A DNA stretch of 64,000 bases from Nocardia jejuensis NBRC 103114 (GCF_001613145.1 NZ_BDBU01000021.1:62001-126000); one strand, 5' to 3'; counted from the stretch's first letter, positions 10,278-19,862 are shown. Translations and numbers: made by a program. The notes: generated by a model from the sequence alone, not told the origin.

Positions 10278-11081
10278 ATGGATGCCGTGAACGACGCCGC
10301 GAACCACACTGCCGAGCCAGTCCCCGGACCGCGGTCCGCCGACACCACCGGTGATGCGGATCACCACGGCGGGAACCGCCTCTACCCGCGAGTCACCAGC
10401 TTCCGTGCGCGCCGCAGTGCGCTGACGCCGACGCAGCAGCGCTCGTGGGACAAGATGTGGCCGAGTATCGGCCGCGACGTCGCCGACGAACCCCTCGACG
10501 CGGACGCCTGGTTCGGGCGCACCGCGCCGCTGATCATCGAGATCGGCTGTGGCACCGGCACTGCGACGGCGGCCATGGCGCAGGCCGAGCCGGATTTCAA
10601 TCTGGTCGGCATCGAGGTGTACACACCGGGTCTGGCTCAGCTGGTGCAGCGCATCGAGCGCGAGAACATCGAGAACATCAGGTTGTTGCGCGGTGATGCG
10701 GTCGACGTTCTCGAAAACATGGTTGCTCCCGAATCGCTGACAGGTGTCCGAGTGTTCTTTCCGGACCCGTGGCCCAAGGCGCGCCACCACAAGCGACGGC
10801 TGTTGCAGCCCGCGACCATGACTCTCATCGCGAGTCGGCTGCGCCCGGGGGGCGTGCTGCATGTCGCGACCGACCACGCGGATTACGCGGAGCACATTGC
10901 CGAGGTCGGCGCGGGAGAGTCCCAGTTCATCGGCCTCAACGAGGTCACCGGGGGAAACTCGGACGAGTACCGTGAAAACGCACCGATCGGTTTCGAACGT
11001 CCGATTACCAAGTTCGAAAACAAAGGACTCCGCGCGGGTAGCGCCATCACGGAGTTCATCTGGGGGAAGATCGAATCATGA
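10278..11081 (+). CDS. trmB: tRNA (guanine-N7-)-methyltransferase TrmB
   Basis: This enzyme methylates guanine 46 of the tRNA variable loop using S-adenosylmethionine. The SAM-binding motif LIIEIGCGTGTATAAMA is followed by VGIEVYTPGLAQL, the signature VRVFFPDPWPKARHHKRRL, and the late VATDHADYAEHI segment, all classic for TrmB. The start is uncertain: the ATG at 10278 (MDAVNDAANH) gives 267 residues and a GTG three codons on is also possible; neither has a strong ribosome site. The N-terminal 40 residues are low complexity. The stop overlaps the start of the NYN gene by ATGA, so translation is probably coupled down to mmpL3. Confidence 0.95.
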   Translation: MDAVNDAANHTAEPVPGPRSADTTGDADHHGGNRLYPRVTSFRARRSALTPTQQRSWDKMWPSIGRDVADEPLDADAWFGRTAPLIIEIGCGTGTATAAMAQAEPDFNLVGIEVYTPGLAQLVQRIERENIENIRLLRGDAVDVLENMVAPESLTGVRVFFPDPWPKARHHKRRLLQPATMTLIASRLRPGGVLHVATDHADYAEHIAEVGAGESQFIGLNEVTGGNSDEYRENAPIGFERPITKFENKGLRAGSAITEFIWGKIES

Positions 11082-11824
11082 GTGTCAGTGAAATGGCCCC
11101 GGAGGTCGCGGATGTTGCCGAAATAATGCACGGCACCTCTTCGTCGGAACTAACCGGCACCCCGGCCCTCGGCGGCACCACAAATGATGTCCGTCGCGTT
11201 CTGTTGGTCTGGGACGCACCTAACCTCGATATGGGTCTCGGCGCAATCCTCGGCGGACGGCCCACCGCGGCCTATCGCCCTCGCTTCGACGCACTCGGCC
11301 GCTGGCTGCTCGCGCGCACCGCGCAGTTGTCGGTGGGCAGCACGCAGCGCGTCGAACCCGAAGCCACCGTCTTCACCAATATCGCCCCCGGCACCGCGGA
11401 TGTCGTTCGGCCGTGGGTCGAAGCGCTGCGCAATGTCGGCTACGCCGTCTTCGCCAAGCCCAAGATCGACGAAGACTCCGATGTCGACAGCGACATGCTC
11501 GGGCATATCGAGCTCCGTCGCCGCGGCGCCGGCCTGGCCGGAATCATGGTGGCCTCCGCCGACGGGCAGGCGTTCCGCGCGCCGCTCGAGGCGATCGCCG
11601 CCACCGGCGTGCCTGTTCAGGTGCTCGGTTTCCGCGAGCACGCGAGTTGGGCCGTCACGTCGGATATTCTCGAGTTCATCGATCTCGAGGACATCCCGGG
11701 CGTGTTCCGCGAACCGCTCCCGCGGGTGAGCCTCGATTCGCTGCCCGACGAGGGTGCTTGGCTGCAGCCGTTCCGGCCGCTGTCCGCTCTGCTCACCTCC
11801 CGCCCCGCTCAAGGAGTCGCTTAG
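11078..11824 (+). CDS. NYN-domain (PIN-like) protein, Rv0207c-type
   Basis: A 248-residue protein with a PIN/NYN-like nuclease fold. The early strand RRVLLVWDAPNLDMGLG carries the Asp/Asn pair typical of NYN metal sites. Later acidic positions lie in KIDEDSDVDSDMLGHI and VASADGQAF, also in the expected places. NYN proteins are often RNases, but no substrate is known to me for this family. It starts by ATGA overlap with trmB and ends in TAGTG overlap with mmpL3, so it is locked into the same operon. The gene order trmB-NYN-mmpL3 matches my memory of mycobacteria. Confidence 0.85.
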   Translation: MSVSEMAPEVADVAEIMHGTSSSELTGTPALGGTTNDVRRVLLVWDAPNLDMGLGAILGGRPTAAYRPRFDALGRWLLARTAQLSVGSTQRVEPEATVFTNIAPGTADVVRPWVEALRNVGYAVFAKPKIDEDSDVDSDMLGHIELRRRGAGLAGIMVASADGQAFRAPLEAIAATGVPVQVLGFREHASWAVTSDILEFIDLEDIPGVFREPLPRVSLDSLPDEGAWLQPFRPLSALLTSRPAQGVA

Positions 11825-14800
11825 TGTTCACCCGCTGGGGCGACCTGGTCTACAAGCTGCGCTTCACCGTCTTCGGTGTGGTGGTGGCAGGCATGCTCGG
11901 GCTCGGAGTCTTCGGGCTCGGGTTGGAAGACCATCTCAGCTCCAGCGGCTGGTTCGATCCCACGTCGCAGTCGACGAAGGCTGCGGAACTGAAGGATTCG
12001 GTCTACGGCCGCGATCACAACAGCGATGTCGTACTGCTCTATACGGCGCCGGACGGCAAGACCATCGACGATCCGGAGTTCAGCGCGAAGGTCGTCGACA
12101 GTCTGAACAACCTGCCCAAGCTTTATCCGGAGATCACCGGAGTCAACGGCGCCTATTGGAAAACCGATAAGGGCCAGTGGATTCCGAATGTCGCGGGTAG
12201 CAAGGACAAGAAGTTCGGATTCGCGACCGTCGCCATCAAGGGCGACAACGACACCGACATGCTGCGCAATTACGGCAAAGTCCAGGACTCCTTCGGGATT
12301 CCCGGTATCAAGGTCGAGGTCGCCGGTCTGCAGCCGATCGCGTTCACGCTGAACGACACCATCGCCAGCGACGTGAAACGCATGGAATTGCTGGCGATTC
12401 CGGCTGTCGCACTGCTGTTGTTCTTCATTTTCGGCGGTATCGTCGCCGCGGCGCTGCCGCTGATCATCGGCGGCCTGACCATTCTCGCCTCCAACGGCAT
12501 CATCATGGGACTGACCAAGTTCACCGAGGTGAACTCGTTCGTCTCCGCCGTGGTGTCGATGATCGGTCTCGGTCTGGCGATCGACTACGGCCTGTTCATC
12601 GTCAGCCGATTCCGTGAGGAATTGGCCGAGGGCTACGACACCCGCGCCGCGGTGCGCCGCTCGGTCATGACCGCGGGTCGCACCGTCACCTCCTCCGCGA
12701 CCATGATCATCGCGGCCAGCGCGGGCATGCTGCTCTTCCCGCAGGGCTTCCTCAAGTCGGTCGCCTACGGCACCATCGCCGCGGTGCTGCTGGCGATGAT
12801 CTCGGCGCTCACCGTGCTGCCGGCCATGCTCGCCGTGCTCGGTCCGCGCGTGGACGCGCTGGGCCTCAAGTGGATTCGCCGGACCAAGACCGCCGACGAG
12901 GTCGAGAACGGTTTCTGGGGCAAGATGACCGCGTGGGTGATGAAGCACCCGCTGAAGGTCGCCATACCCCTGACCATCGGCCTGCTGCTGCTCATCATCC
13001 CGGTCAAGAACCTGCAGTTCGGTGGCATCAGCGAGACCTATCTGCCGCCGGACAACGTGACCCGCGTGGCGCAGGAGCACTTCGACGAGCTCTTCCCGCT
13101 GCGCAAGTCCGATCCGGTCCAGTTGGTGATCGTCACCGATAATTCCAAGGACATCGGCGCGATTCTCAAGCAGGCGAATCAGGCTCCCGGACTGGTGAAG
13201 AACGCACAGTTCGGCATTCCGGCCAAACCGCCGAACGGCTCGAACGTGTGGGTCACCGACGCCACGGTCCAGGACACCGCCGACGACACCGTCGCCTATC
13301 TGCGCTCGATGGACGTGCCCGACGGCACGGAAGTCATGGTCACCGGTCAGCCGGTCATGATGATGGACAGCGTCAATTCGCTGCTCGACCGCATGCCGCT
13401 GATGATCGGGCTGGTGCTGTTGGTCACCACGATCCTGATGTTCCTGACCTTCGGCTCACTGGTGCTGCCGCTCAAGGCGGCGCTGATGAGCGCGCTCGGC
13501 CTCGGGTCCACCCTCGGCATTCTGACCTGGATCTTCATCGACGGTCACGGCGCGAGCCTGCTCAATTTCACGCCACAGCCGATCATGTCGCCGGTGCTGG
13601 TGCTGATCATCGCGATCATTTACGGCCTGTCCATCGACTACGAGGTCTTCCTGCTCTCCCGCATGGTGGAGGCGCGCACCCAGGGTGCGAGCACCACCGA
13701 GGCGGTGCGGGCCGGTACCGCGCAGACCGGGCGGATCATCACCGCGGCCGCGCTGATCCTGCTGGTGGTGACGGGCGCGTTCGCGTTCTCGGATCTGGTG
13801 ATGATGCAGTACATCGCGTACGGCATGGTCGCGGCGCTGTTCATCGACGCCACCGTGCTGCGCATGCTGCTGGTGCCGGCCACCATGAAGCTGCTCGGGG
13901 ACGATTGCTGGTGGGCTCCGGCCTGGATGAAGCGGATCCAGCAGAAGGTCGGACTCGGCGAGCCGATCCTGGACGACGAGCGTCCCGGCGGCGGCGAGGT
14001 GGTCGACCTGGTGAAGACCACGCCGATCACCGATCCGGTGACGATGCAGATTCCGATCATGGCGGACGGTTCCATGCCGGCCCGGCCGTCGCGGAAACCG
14101 CGCCCGGCGCGGAACATCTCCATCGACAGCGAGGCCCCGACCCAGCGTCTGGACAATGTGGCCGGTACCGATTCGGCCAAGGGCGCCACCGGGACCGCGA
14201 GCGCTCCACGGCCTCCGGCGGAGAGTGTCCAGCGTTCCACCGCTGGTGAGGATCTCGCGCGCCCGGGCACCGGGGTCACGCCGTCGACCTCGACCGGACC
14301 CGCCTTCACCAAGTCGGGCACCGGTTCCGGGAACACTCCGGAATCGGATTCCACACCGGTACCTGCACCGGCGCCTGCGCCGAGGAAGCCCACCGACTTC
14401 ATCTCGCTGCTGGGCGATCCGCCGAATCCTCCGATCACACAGTCCGGCAGCGGTTTCGAGGCTCCCGCCGCACCGCCCGTGACCGCGAAGGCGCCGCTGA
14501 GCTGGCGCGCCCCTGCGAAACCGGCGGCGGCCCCGAACACCCCGACGCCGTTCGACGATCCGGATGCCGAAGACACCGTGGCGCAGCCGGTCACGCCCGC
14601 CGATCGAGGTTCGGACGCGGTGCCGCCGCCGAACCCGGTGGCGGACAGCACGGCTCGGGACGGCGCGTTCACTCCGCCGTCGGCCGGAGACCGTTCGAGC
14701 ACGCTGCCGTCGGTGTCGCAGCCGGTTTCGCCCGCACCGCAGGCGGATTCGACGCCGCCTCCGGCCGGAGCCGAGCGGGTGTCGCCGCCGATCGGAGCCG

Positions 14801-15123
14801 AGCGGGTGCTGCCGCCCCCGGGGGCGAAGGTCGCACCGCATCCGGCGACCCGCGCTCAGCTGTACCAGCCGCATCCCTCCGAGTCCTCGCCGCCGGAACC
14901 CGTTGCCGAGGAACCGCATCCGACCCACCACTCGGTCGAGGATCAGCCGCCGACCGGTGAGGGTCGCGGCAGCATCGAGCAGTGGATGTCGGACCTGCGC
15001 TCGGCGCGGCGGCGCGCCGACAAGGAAGAAGAGGACGACGAGGGCAAGCACCGCGGCGGGGCCGAGACCCCCAGCCGCACCGTCAGCGTCAACGAATTGC
15101 TCCGTCGGCAGAACCGCGACTGA
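11824..15123 (+). CDS. mmpL3: MmpL3, trehalose monomycolate transporter (RND superfamily)
   Basis: An inner-membrane proton-driven transporter that moves trehalose monomycolate across the membrane for mycolic acid envelope assembly. The GTG at 11824 overlaps the NYN stop and gives 1,099 residues. TM1 is near residues 10-32, followed by a periplasmic porter domain. TM4 has the proton-relay pair in LGLAIDYGLFIVSRFREE, TM10 the matching pair in YGLSIDYEVFLLSRM. After the last TM (VPATMKLLGDDCWW) comes a cytosolic Pro/Ser/Thr-rich tail of over 300 residues, ending in acidic-basic sequence and TVSVNELLRRQNRD. Identity as MmpL3 rather than another MmpL rests on locus and domain pattern. A hairpin terminator follows. 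Confidence 0.93.
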   Translation: MFTRWGDLVYKLRFTVFGVVVAGMLGLGVFGLGLEDHLSSSGWFDPTSQSTKAAELKDSVYGRDHNSDVVLLYTAPDGKTIDDPEFSAKVVDSLNNLPKLYPEITGVNGAYWKTDKGQWIPNVAGSKDKKFGFATVAIKGDNDTDMLRNYGKVQDSFGIPGIKVEVAGLQPIAFTLNDTIASDVKRMELLAIPAVALLLFFIFGGIVAAALPLIIGGLTILASNGIIMGLTKFTEVNSFVSAVVSMIGLGLAIDYGLFIVSRFREELAEGYDTRAAVRRSVMTAGRTVTSSATMIIAASAGMLLFPQGFLKSVAYGTIAAVLLAMISALTVLPAMLAVLGPRVDALGLKWIRRTKTADEVENGFWGKMTAWVMKHPLKVAIPLTIGLLLLIIPVKNLQFGGISETYLPPDNVTRVAQEHFDELFPLRKSDPVQLVIVTDNSKDIGAILKQANQAPGLVKNAQFGIPAKPPNGSNVWVTDATVQDTADDTVAYLRSMDVPDGTEVMVTGQPVMMMDSVNSLLDRMPLMIGLVLLVTTILMFLTFGSLVLPLKAALMSALGLGSTLGILTWIFIDGHGASLLNFTPQPIMSPVLVLIIAIIYGLSIDYEVFLLSRMVEARTQGASTTEAVRAGTAQTGRIITAAALILLVVTGAFAFSDLVMMQYIAYGMVAALFIDATVLRMLLVPATMKLLGDDCWWAPAWMKRIQQKVGLGEPILDDERPGGGEVVDLVKTTPITDPVTMQIPIMADGSMPARPSRKPRPARNISIDSEAPTQRLDNVAGTDSAKGATGTASAPRPPAESVQRSTAGEDLARPGTGVTPSTSTGPAFTKSGTGSGNTPESDSTPVPAPAPAPRKPTDFISLLGDPPNPPITQSGSGFEAPAAPPVTAKAPLSWRAPAKPAAAPNTPTPFDDPDAEDTVAQPVTPADRGSDAVPPPNPVADSTARDGAFTPPSAGDRSSTLPSVSQPVSPAPQADSTPPPAGAERVSPPIGAERVLPPPGAKVAPHPATRAQLYQPHPSESSPPEPVAEEPHPTHHSVEDQPPTGEGRGSIEQWMSDLRSARRRADKEEEDDEGKHRGGAETPSRTVSVNELLRRQNRD

Positions 15124-15140
15124 GTCGGCGAATATCGACC

Positions 15141-15176
15141 ACGCCCGGCCGGGATCACTTCCCCGCCGGGCGTTTT
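15141..15176 (+). terminator. Terminator of the trmB-NYN-mmpL3 operon
   Basis: ACGCCCGGC (15141-15149) pairs perfectly with GCCGGGCGT (15165-15173) around a 15-nt loop, followed by TTT. It lies 18 nt after the mmpL3 stop and before the convergent HIT gene. Confidence 0.75.
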
Positions 15177-15195
15177 CGTACGTCCTCCGGCGGGA

Positions 15196-15687
15196 TCAGT
15201 CCGCGAGCGGAATCAGTTCCCCGGCGATCGCGCGGCGGACCGCCTCGTGTCGCTTGCCGAGGGCGTAGCGCGCGTCGCTCCACAGGTCGCTCGGATACAT
15301 CCACACCGGTCCGGTGACGAAATCGCTTGGCTCCCAGTCGTAGCGCGGCCAGATGTGGGCGTGCAGGAAGGCGGTGGTGTTGCCCAGGATCTCGAGATTC
15401 ACCCGGCGGAACGCGGGATCGAGTTTGCGGCAGGCTTGTTCGACCGCCGCACCGAGCCGCTCCATATCGGACAGGAAGGCCATGCGACGTCCGCGCGGCA
15501 GTTCCGAGAGCGATTCGACGGCGGGATCGTCGGTCAGCAACACCGAATATCCCGGCAGGAACTGCACATCCCCGATCACCGCGATTCCCGCGTCGAGGCG
15601 CCGCATGACCGTAGGGTTCTCTCCACGTAGCGCGCTTCCGATCCGATCCCCGCGCCAGTCGCCGCTCACGCACCCGACCGTACTCAC
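15196..15687 (-). CDS. HIT-family (histidine triad) hydrolase
   Basis: A 163-residue HIT-like protein. Members hydrolyse or transfer nucleotidyl groups from dinucleoside polyphosphates or AMP conjugates. The family segments are IAVIGDVQFLPGYSVLLTDD near the start, FRRVNLEILGNTTAFLHAHIWPRYDWEP in the middle (histidines in HAHIWPRY form the partly degenerate triad), then a C-terminal helix with RHEAVRRAIAGEL. The GTG at 15687 is uncertain; a GTG six codons later (VSGDWRGD) is equally possible, and no clear ribosome site decides it. It converges with mmpL3 and is followed upstream by a DUF2339 gene on the same strand, with a 56-nt gap. Confidence 0.8.
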   Translation of the reverse strand: MSTVGCVSGDWRGDRIGSALRGENPTVMRRLDAGIAVIGDVQFLPGYSVLLTDDPAVESLSELPRGRRMAFLSDMERLGAAVEQACRKLDPAFRRVNLEILGNTTAFLHAHIWPRYDWEPSDFVTGPVWMYPSDLWSDARYALGKRHEAVRRAIAGELIPLAD

Positions 15688-15743
15688 GTGTGGCGCGCAG
15701 CAACAGTGCTTTGGGTAGCCCCGCGCAACGCGACACTCCCGCC

Positions 15744-18005
15744 CTAGTTCGCCGGGGCGCTACCCGAGCGGTCCGCCGCCTCGGCGAACGCGCGGGCGTA
15801 GCGGGTGCCCGCCAGCAGCAGCAGGACGCCGACGACCAGGAAGGCCACGGCCCGCAGGAGACCGTCGAGGGTGGCCAGGTCGAACAGGAACAGCTTGGCC
15901 AGCGCGGCGGCGGTGACCAGAAGTCCGGCTGCCAGAGCGACTTTCGCCTGCTGCGGGGTGTGGGAGAGACGACGCAGGCCGAAAAGCAGGCTCGCCGTCG
16001 CCGCCACCATCCACGCCACGGTGGCGAGGCCGTGCCCGGCCCGGAAGCCGTCGGAACTACCGGTGGCCACCCCGATCGAGACGAACAGTGTGGTCACGGC
16101 ATAGAGAGCGGCGAGACCACCGACCACCCCGACGGCCGTCCCGTCGGATTCCCGATCCACCAGGCCGAGCCGGCGCGCGCACCACAGGGCAGCGGCCAGC
16201 GCCGCGAGTGTCGCGACGGCGGCCAGCGCCGTCGAAACACCAAGGTGCGCTTCGGCTTCACCCTGACCCGAGAGCATGGCGGGACTCGCCACGTCCAGGA
16301 ACGCCAGCGCACCGAGCACCGCGAACGCCGCACCGAGTCCGGCGGTGAGCGTCGAGCGCCGCTGCCCGGCCACGGCCAGGAAGGTCAGCGCCACCAGCAT
16401 GAGCGCGATCGACAGCGTCTGCACCCGGCTCACCGCGACACACGCCTCGAGCAGGGCGAACGATCCCGCCACAGCTGCCACCACGGTCAGGTGACCCGGA
16501 ATCCCGGCTCGCGCACCCAGTTTCGGCGTCCACGGCGCCATGGCCAGACCGAGCAGCACCGCGGCGAACGCACCGGCGATGATCGTCGCCCCGGTCCGCT
16601 CGAACATCATCGGCGCGGCGAGCAGTGGAACCGTGGCCGCCGCGAAGGTCAGCGACGACGTGACGTCACCCGGGCGACGACGCCCGACGAGCACCGCGCC
16701 GATCGCACCGGTCACGGCAATGGCGATCGCCGCGGCGAGCACCTGCAACCGCAGGCCGATCGATTCCGAACCCAGACTCGCCCCCGCGACGGCGAGCAGG
16801 GTGACCAGCACCGCCGGCAGCGTCCGCACCACGTGCAGGAACGGCCAGTCCCGCACCAATTGCACCGGCGTGGCGGCGATCTGGAGCACGATCAGGAACG
16901 ACAGCAGCATCACCAGTTCGGTGCTGACCGCCGGTGACAACAGTGCCGCACCGAGCACCACCAGCACCGCGAGCGCCTGCGACCGCCACTGCATGGCCAG
17001 CGCCACCCCGCCCGCCGCGATCCCCAGCGCCACCACGTATCCGACCACCGACGGCAACCAGTGATACATCGAGGTCACCGCGACGATATCCAGGTATCCC
17101 CCGGCGATACCCGTCGCCGCCAGCGCGACCGCACCGACATGTCCACCCGCCCGGCCGTGCACCCGAGCCGCGAGCGCCACCAGCACGCCCGAGAACACCG
17201 CTCCCGCAATCACTCTCGGCACCGGCCCGAATATCCCCGCCTGCGCCGCGAGCACCAGCAGCATCACGACGCCGATCAGGGTGACCCCGACCCCGGCCAC
17301 CGCCAGCACCCGGCTGATCACGCCTTCCCGCTGCCACCACGGCGCCCGCCGCACCGGCGTGGGCGCGGGCCGCCACCCACCCCCCGCATACTGCGGACGC
17401 TGAACCCCACCCGCGTACCGCGGATTCCCGCCCACATACCCCGGATTCCCCGCCGCCCACTGCGGAGCCCCGTAACCCACTGCGGCACCGGCAGATCGAG
17501 GATCACGCGGCGGCTGCGGATACGGCGGCAACGCCCCCGTCCCACCCGGGTAACCGACCGGCGGCGCCTGCCCCGCGGCAAAGACCTGCCCCTGCACCCC
17601 TGCGACCGAACCCTGTCCGGGCGCCGATCCCGCCGGACCATGTCCCGGCACGGGCGGCACCGGCCCCGCCATCCCGCCCATGGGCGCGCCTGCCTGCGGA
17701 GCCCGAGGACTCCCTGCGGCGACCTGCCCCACCCGGACCGGACCGGCGATCGGCGGCACCGGCGGATCGGCCGGTGAATCCGACGTGGCAGTGCCCGAAA
17801 CGGATGCGGCCGGGCCCTGAACCGGAGCGGACGCCGCACCCGGCGACCCGGCCGCCACAGCGGGTTCCGTGCCACGATCGCGCTCGGCGACCACCTGGCA
17901 GCGGAGAAGTTCGAGATCACGGCCGAGAACGCCCATGTGCTCGCTGAGCGAACCGAACTGATTCGACAACCGTGCGATCAAGAGGGGATCGATGGCGGTA
18001 TTCAT
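15744..18005 (-). CDS. Multi-span DUF2339-type membrane protein
   Basis: A 753-residue integral membrane protein. After a short N-terminal helix (MNTAIDPLLIARLSNQFGSLSEHM, heptad-like) comes about 190 residues of Pro/Gly/Ala-rich sequence with GNPGYVGGNPRYAGGV-type repeats. From PWWQREGVISRVLAVAGVGV onward there are roughly 18-20 closely packed hydrophobic segments to the end, including the EWVISR-like WQREGVISR motif typical of DUF2339. The biochemical function of the family is unknown; an envelope role is a guess. The start at 18005 is chosen over an upstream in-frame candidate because the extension looks non-coding; the ribosome site is weak. Confidence 0.75.
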   Translation of the reverse strand: MNTAIDPLLIARLSNQFGSLSEHMGVLGRDLELLRCQVVAERDRGTEPAVAAGSPGAASAPVQGPAASVSGTATSDSPADPPVPPIAGPVRVGQVAAGSPRAPQAGAPMGGMAGPVPPVPGHGPAGSAPGQGSVAGVQGQVFAAGQAPPVGYPGGTGALPPYPQPPRDPRSAGAAVGYGAPQWAAGNPGYVGGNPRYAGGVQRPQYAGGGWRPAPTPVRRAPWWQREGVISRVLAVAGVGVTLIGVVMLLVLAAQAGIFGPVPRVIAGAVFSGVLVALAARVHGRAGGHVGAVALAATGIAGGYLDIVAVTSMYHWLPSVVGYVVALGIAAGGVALAMQWRSQALAVLVVLGAALLSPAVSTELVMLLSFLIVLQIAATPVQLVRDWPFLHVVRTLPAVLVTLLAVAGASLGSESIGLRLQVLAAAIAIAVTGAIGAVLVGRRRPGDVTSSLTFAAATVPLLAAPMMFERTGATIIAGAFAAVLLGLAMAPWTPKLGARAGIPGHLTVVAAVAGSFALLEACVAVSRVQTLSIALMLVALTFLAVAGQRRSTLTAGLGAAFAVLGALAFLDVASPAMLSGQGEAEAHLGVSTALAAVATLAALAAALWCARRLGLVDRESDGTAVGVVGGLAALYAVTTLFVSIGVATGSSDGFRAGHGLATVAWMVAATASLLFGLRRLSHTPQQAKVALAAGLLVTAAALAKLFLFDLATLDGLLRAVAFLVVGVLLLLAGTRYARAFAEAADRSGSAPAN

Positions 18006-18128
18006 GTCAGCAATGCTCGCGCGGAACCGTTCGCACCACTTGAGTAGAAACACTCGCACCGGGGTCGATTCCTACGCGTCGCAGGACGACCGTTCCGGGC
18101 AGCCCGTGCGATGGGTGGTGCCGGCCGG

Positions 18129-18986
18129 TCAGGCCGAGTGAGATGTGCTTCCCACCCGGGCGATGGTGGATCGGATTTCGGTGACGATGCGGGTGGGGTT
18201 CTCGAGCATCGGGACGTGGCCGAGGTCGGGGAGGGGGCGGACGTCGATCGTTTCGGTGCGGGTGAGGTCGGGGTAGACATGGGGCGGAAGGACGCGGTCG
18301 TGCTCGGGGAGCAGGATCGTGGTGGGGACGGTGAGGGCCGCCAGGCCGGGGAAACCCGTCGGGAGCAAAGGGTCTTCGGCCAGTTCGTCGGTGATGTCGC
18401 AGTTGGGGATGGCCGCCGCCATGGCCTTGGCCAGGTGGTTGGGGACGATGGCGGGGCGGTGCGCGAGGAGCGGGACCAGCAGGGGGCGGAGCATGGACGG
18501 GACCGCGGGGGTGCGGTCCTCGTTGAGGCCGATGAGGGGGCCGAAGGCGCGGAATTTGCGCAGCAGGGAATCGGCGGCGGCGGGGGTGCGCCAGAGGCCG
18601 GCGGGGGCGATGGCCGTCACCGAGCGGGCCCGGCCGCGAGCGGCCAGTTCCAGCGCGATCCACCCGCCCAGCGAGTTTCCGGCGATATGCACTGTGGGCC
18701 AGCCGTTTTCGTCGAGCAGCTGTTCGACGTAGTCGACCAGGCCGGTCACGGTGGCGGGATGCGCGGCGGGCGGACCACCCCAGTGCCCGGGGAAGGTGGG
18801 GGCCAGCACGGTGTGGTCGTGTTCCAGATCGTCCAGCACCGGAATCCAGGACTGCCAGGTCAGCAGGACCCCGTGCAACAGCAGCAGCGGTTCACCGCGA
18901 CCGGCTCGGTGTAGTGGTTCCGGAGCCGTGTCCACCGTGCCGCCTGCCGCCATGCGCTGACGATACTCGGCGGAACCGGCTGTCAC
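18129..18986 (-). CDS. Alpha/beta hydrolase (up to 285 aa)
   Basis: An alpha/beta hydrolase of the esterase/haloperoxidase-like group. The oxyanion segment is LLLLHGVLLTWQSW, the nucleophile elbow AGNSLGGWIALEL, the acid lies in LLPEHDRVLPP and the catalytic His in PDLGHVPMLENP. The GTG at 18986 gives 285 residues; an ATG at 18953 (MAAGGTVDTAPEPL) is the alternative, and neither has a strong ribosome site. No signal peptide or membrane span is visible. It lies between DUF2339 and DUF1707 genes on the same strand with gaps too long to prove an operon. The substrate is unknown. Confidence 0.83.
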   Translation of the reverse strand: MTAGSAEYRQRMAAGGTVDTAPEPLHRAGRGEPLLLLHGVLLTWQSWIPVLDDLEHDHTVLAPTFPGHWGGPPAAHPATVTGLVDYVEQLLDENGWPTVHIAGNSLGGWIALELAARGRARSVTAIAPAGLWRTPAAADSLLRKFRAFGPLIGLNEDRTPAVPSMLRPLLVPLLAHRPAIVPNHLAKAMAAAIPNCDITDELAEDPLLPTGFPGLAALTVPTTILLPEHDRVLPPHVYPDLTRTETIDVRPLPDLGHVPMLENPTRIVTEIRSTIARVGSTSHSA

Positions 18987-19010
18987 CGACGCGCTTTGGA
19001 GTGCGGATTC

Positions 19011-19802
19011 TCACGCCCCGTTGAGGAAGCGCTTCCAGTGGGTGCCGAAGGGATGCTTGGCGGTGATCGAACTGAATCGCGCGGTGCCGTGCACGATCAG
19101 GTGCAGCGGGCCGAAGGGCGGGCCGGTGCGGACCTTGTTGTTGGCGCTCGCGCCGATCAGGTCCAGACCGTTCATGTCGACGGTGGCCGCGGCGGGCACG
19201 ATCAGTTCGATCGAGCTGCAGAAGTCGCTGACCTGGATCTCCACCACCTGGGTGGTCATGATCGCCCGGGTGAAGTCGAGGCGCGCACTGCCCAGGTAGT
19301 TGTTCAGGATCAGCGTGGGCGGCACCTGCCACACGCCCTTGCGCTCCACGCCGGACAGGCGCGCGCGGATCACGTTGCCGGGATTCGCCGCGGCGACCGG
19401 TTGCCGATCGTGCGCGAAATAGGGTTGCCCCTGAGCACTCGACCCCTGAGCGAAATGCGGCTGGCCCTGAGCGAAATGCGGCTGCCCGTGCGGGAACCGC
19501 GGTTGCGGGTTCGCGAAGTGCGAGGGCGCGGGCTGACCGGCGAGCCGGATGCCCGGCAGGTCGACCAGCACCGAGTTCAGTTCACCGCGCGTCTTGGACG
19601 CGAGCGCGGTGTCCATCCGTTCGGTGAACTCCCCCAGCGACAGCATGCCGAGCCCGACCGCGCGCTGCAGCAGTCGCCCGACATGTTCGCGTTCCATGTC
19701 CGACACCCGGAGATCCCGGTCGCCGACGACAGCGGAGTTGTCGACCGCGGCTGGGCTGGAGGCGACAGTCTTGTGCAGGAACGCCGATTCAGATCCACCC
19801 AT
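19011..19802 (-). CDS. DUF1707 (SHOCT-like) protein with LiaF-like C-terminus
   Basis: A 263-residue protein. Residues about 25-80 (VVGDRDLRVSDMEREHVGRLLQRAVGLG...LGEFTERMDTALASKTRGEL) are a classic DUF1707 domain, found at the N-terminus of many actinobacterial envelope proteins. A central Gln/Pro/His/Phe-rich linker has repeated QPHFAQG units. The C-terminal half (NYLGSARLDFTRAIMTTQVVEIQVSDFCSSIELIVPA) resembles the beta-helical stress-response domain of LiaF/VraT type. No membrane span is evident, so it may act at the inner membrane face. It is followed on the same strand by a hydrolase gene and lies downstream of a two-component system, which could be functionally linked. Confidence 0.8.
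   Translation of the reverse strand: MGGSESAFLHKTVASSPAAVDNSAVVGDRDLRVSDMEREHVGRLLQRAVGLGMLSLGEFTERMDTALASKTRGELNSVLVDLPGIRLAGQPAPSHFANPQPRFPHGQPHFAQGQPHFAQGSSAQGQPYFAHDRQPVAAANPGNVIRARLSGVERKGVWQVPPTLILNNYLGSARLDFTRAIMTTQVVEIQVSDFCSSIELIVPAAATVDMNGLDLIGASANNKVRTGPPFGPLHLIVHGTARFSSITAKHPFGTHWKRFLNGA
19444..19485. repeat. 21-bp tandem duplication in the DUF1707 gene linker
   Basis: Two adjacent near-identical copies of a 21-bp unit (19444-19464 and 19465-19485) encode the in-frame repeat HFAQGQP. A related unit with one change follows at each side. Being a multiple of three, it changes linker length without breaking the frame. Confidence 0.75.
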
Positions 19803-19862
19803 GCTTCGAGGTTAGCGACGAACGACCCACCCGCGCATCAGGGCAATCCCTGATCCCACCCG

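Noticed and set aside
12870..14249. Arg/His-rich plus-strand open frames inside mmpL3
   Set aside because: They lie in another frame of a well-defined RND transporter and have no recognisable fold.
15690..16937. 415-aa plus-strand open frame opposite the DUF2339 gene
   Set aside because: Composition (Arg/Gln/Gly/His) is typical of an antisense shadow; the minus strand encodes a convincing membrane protein.
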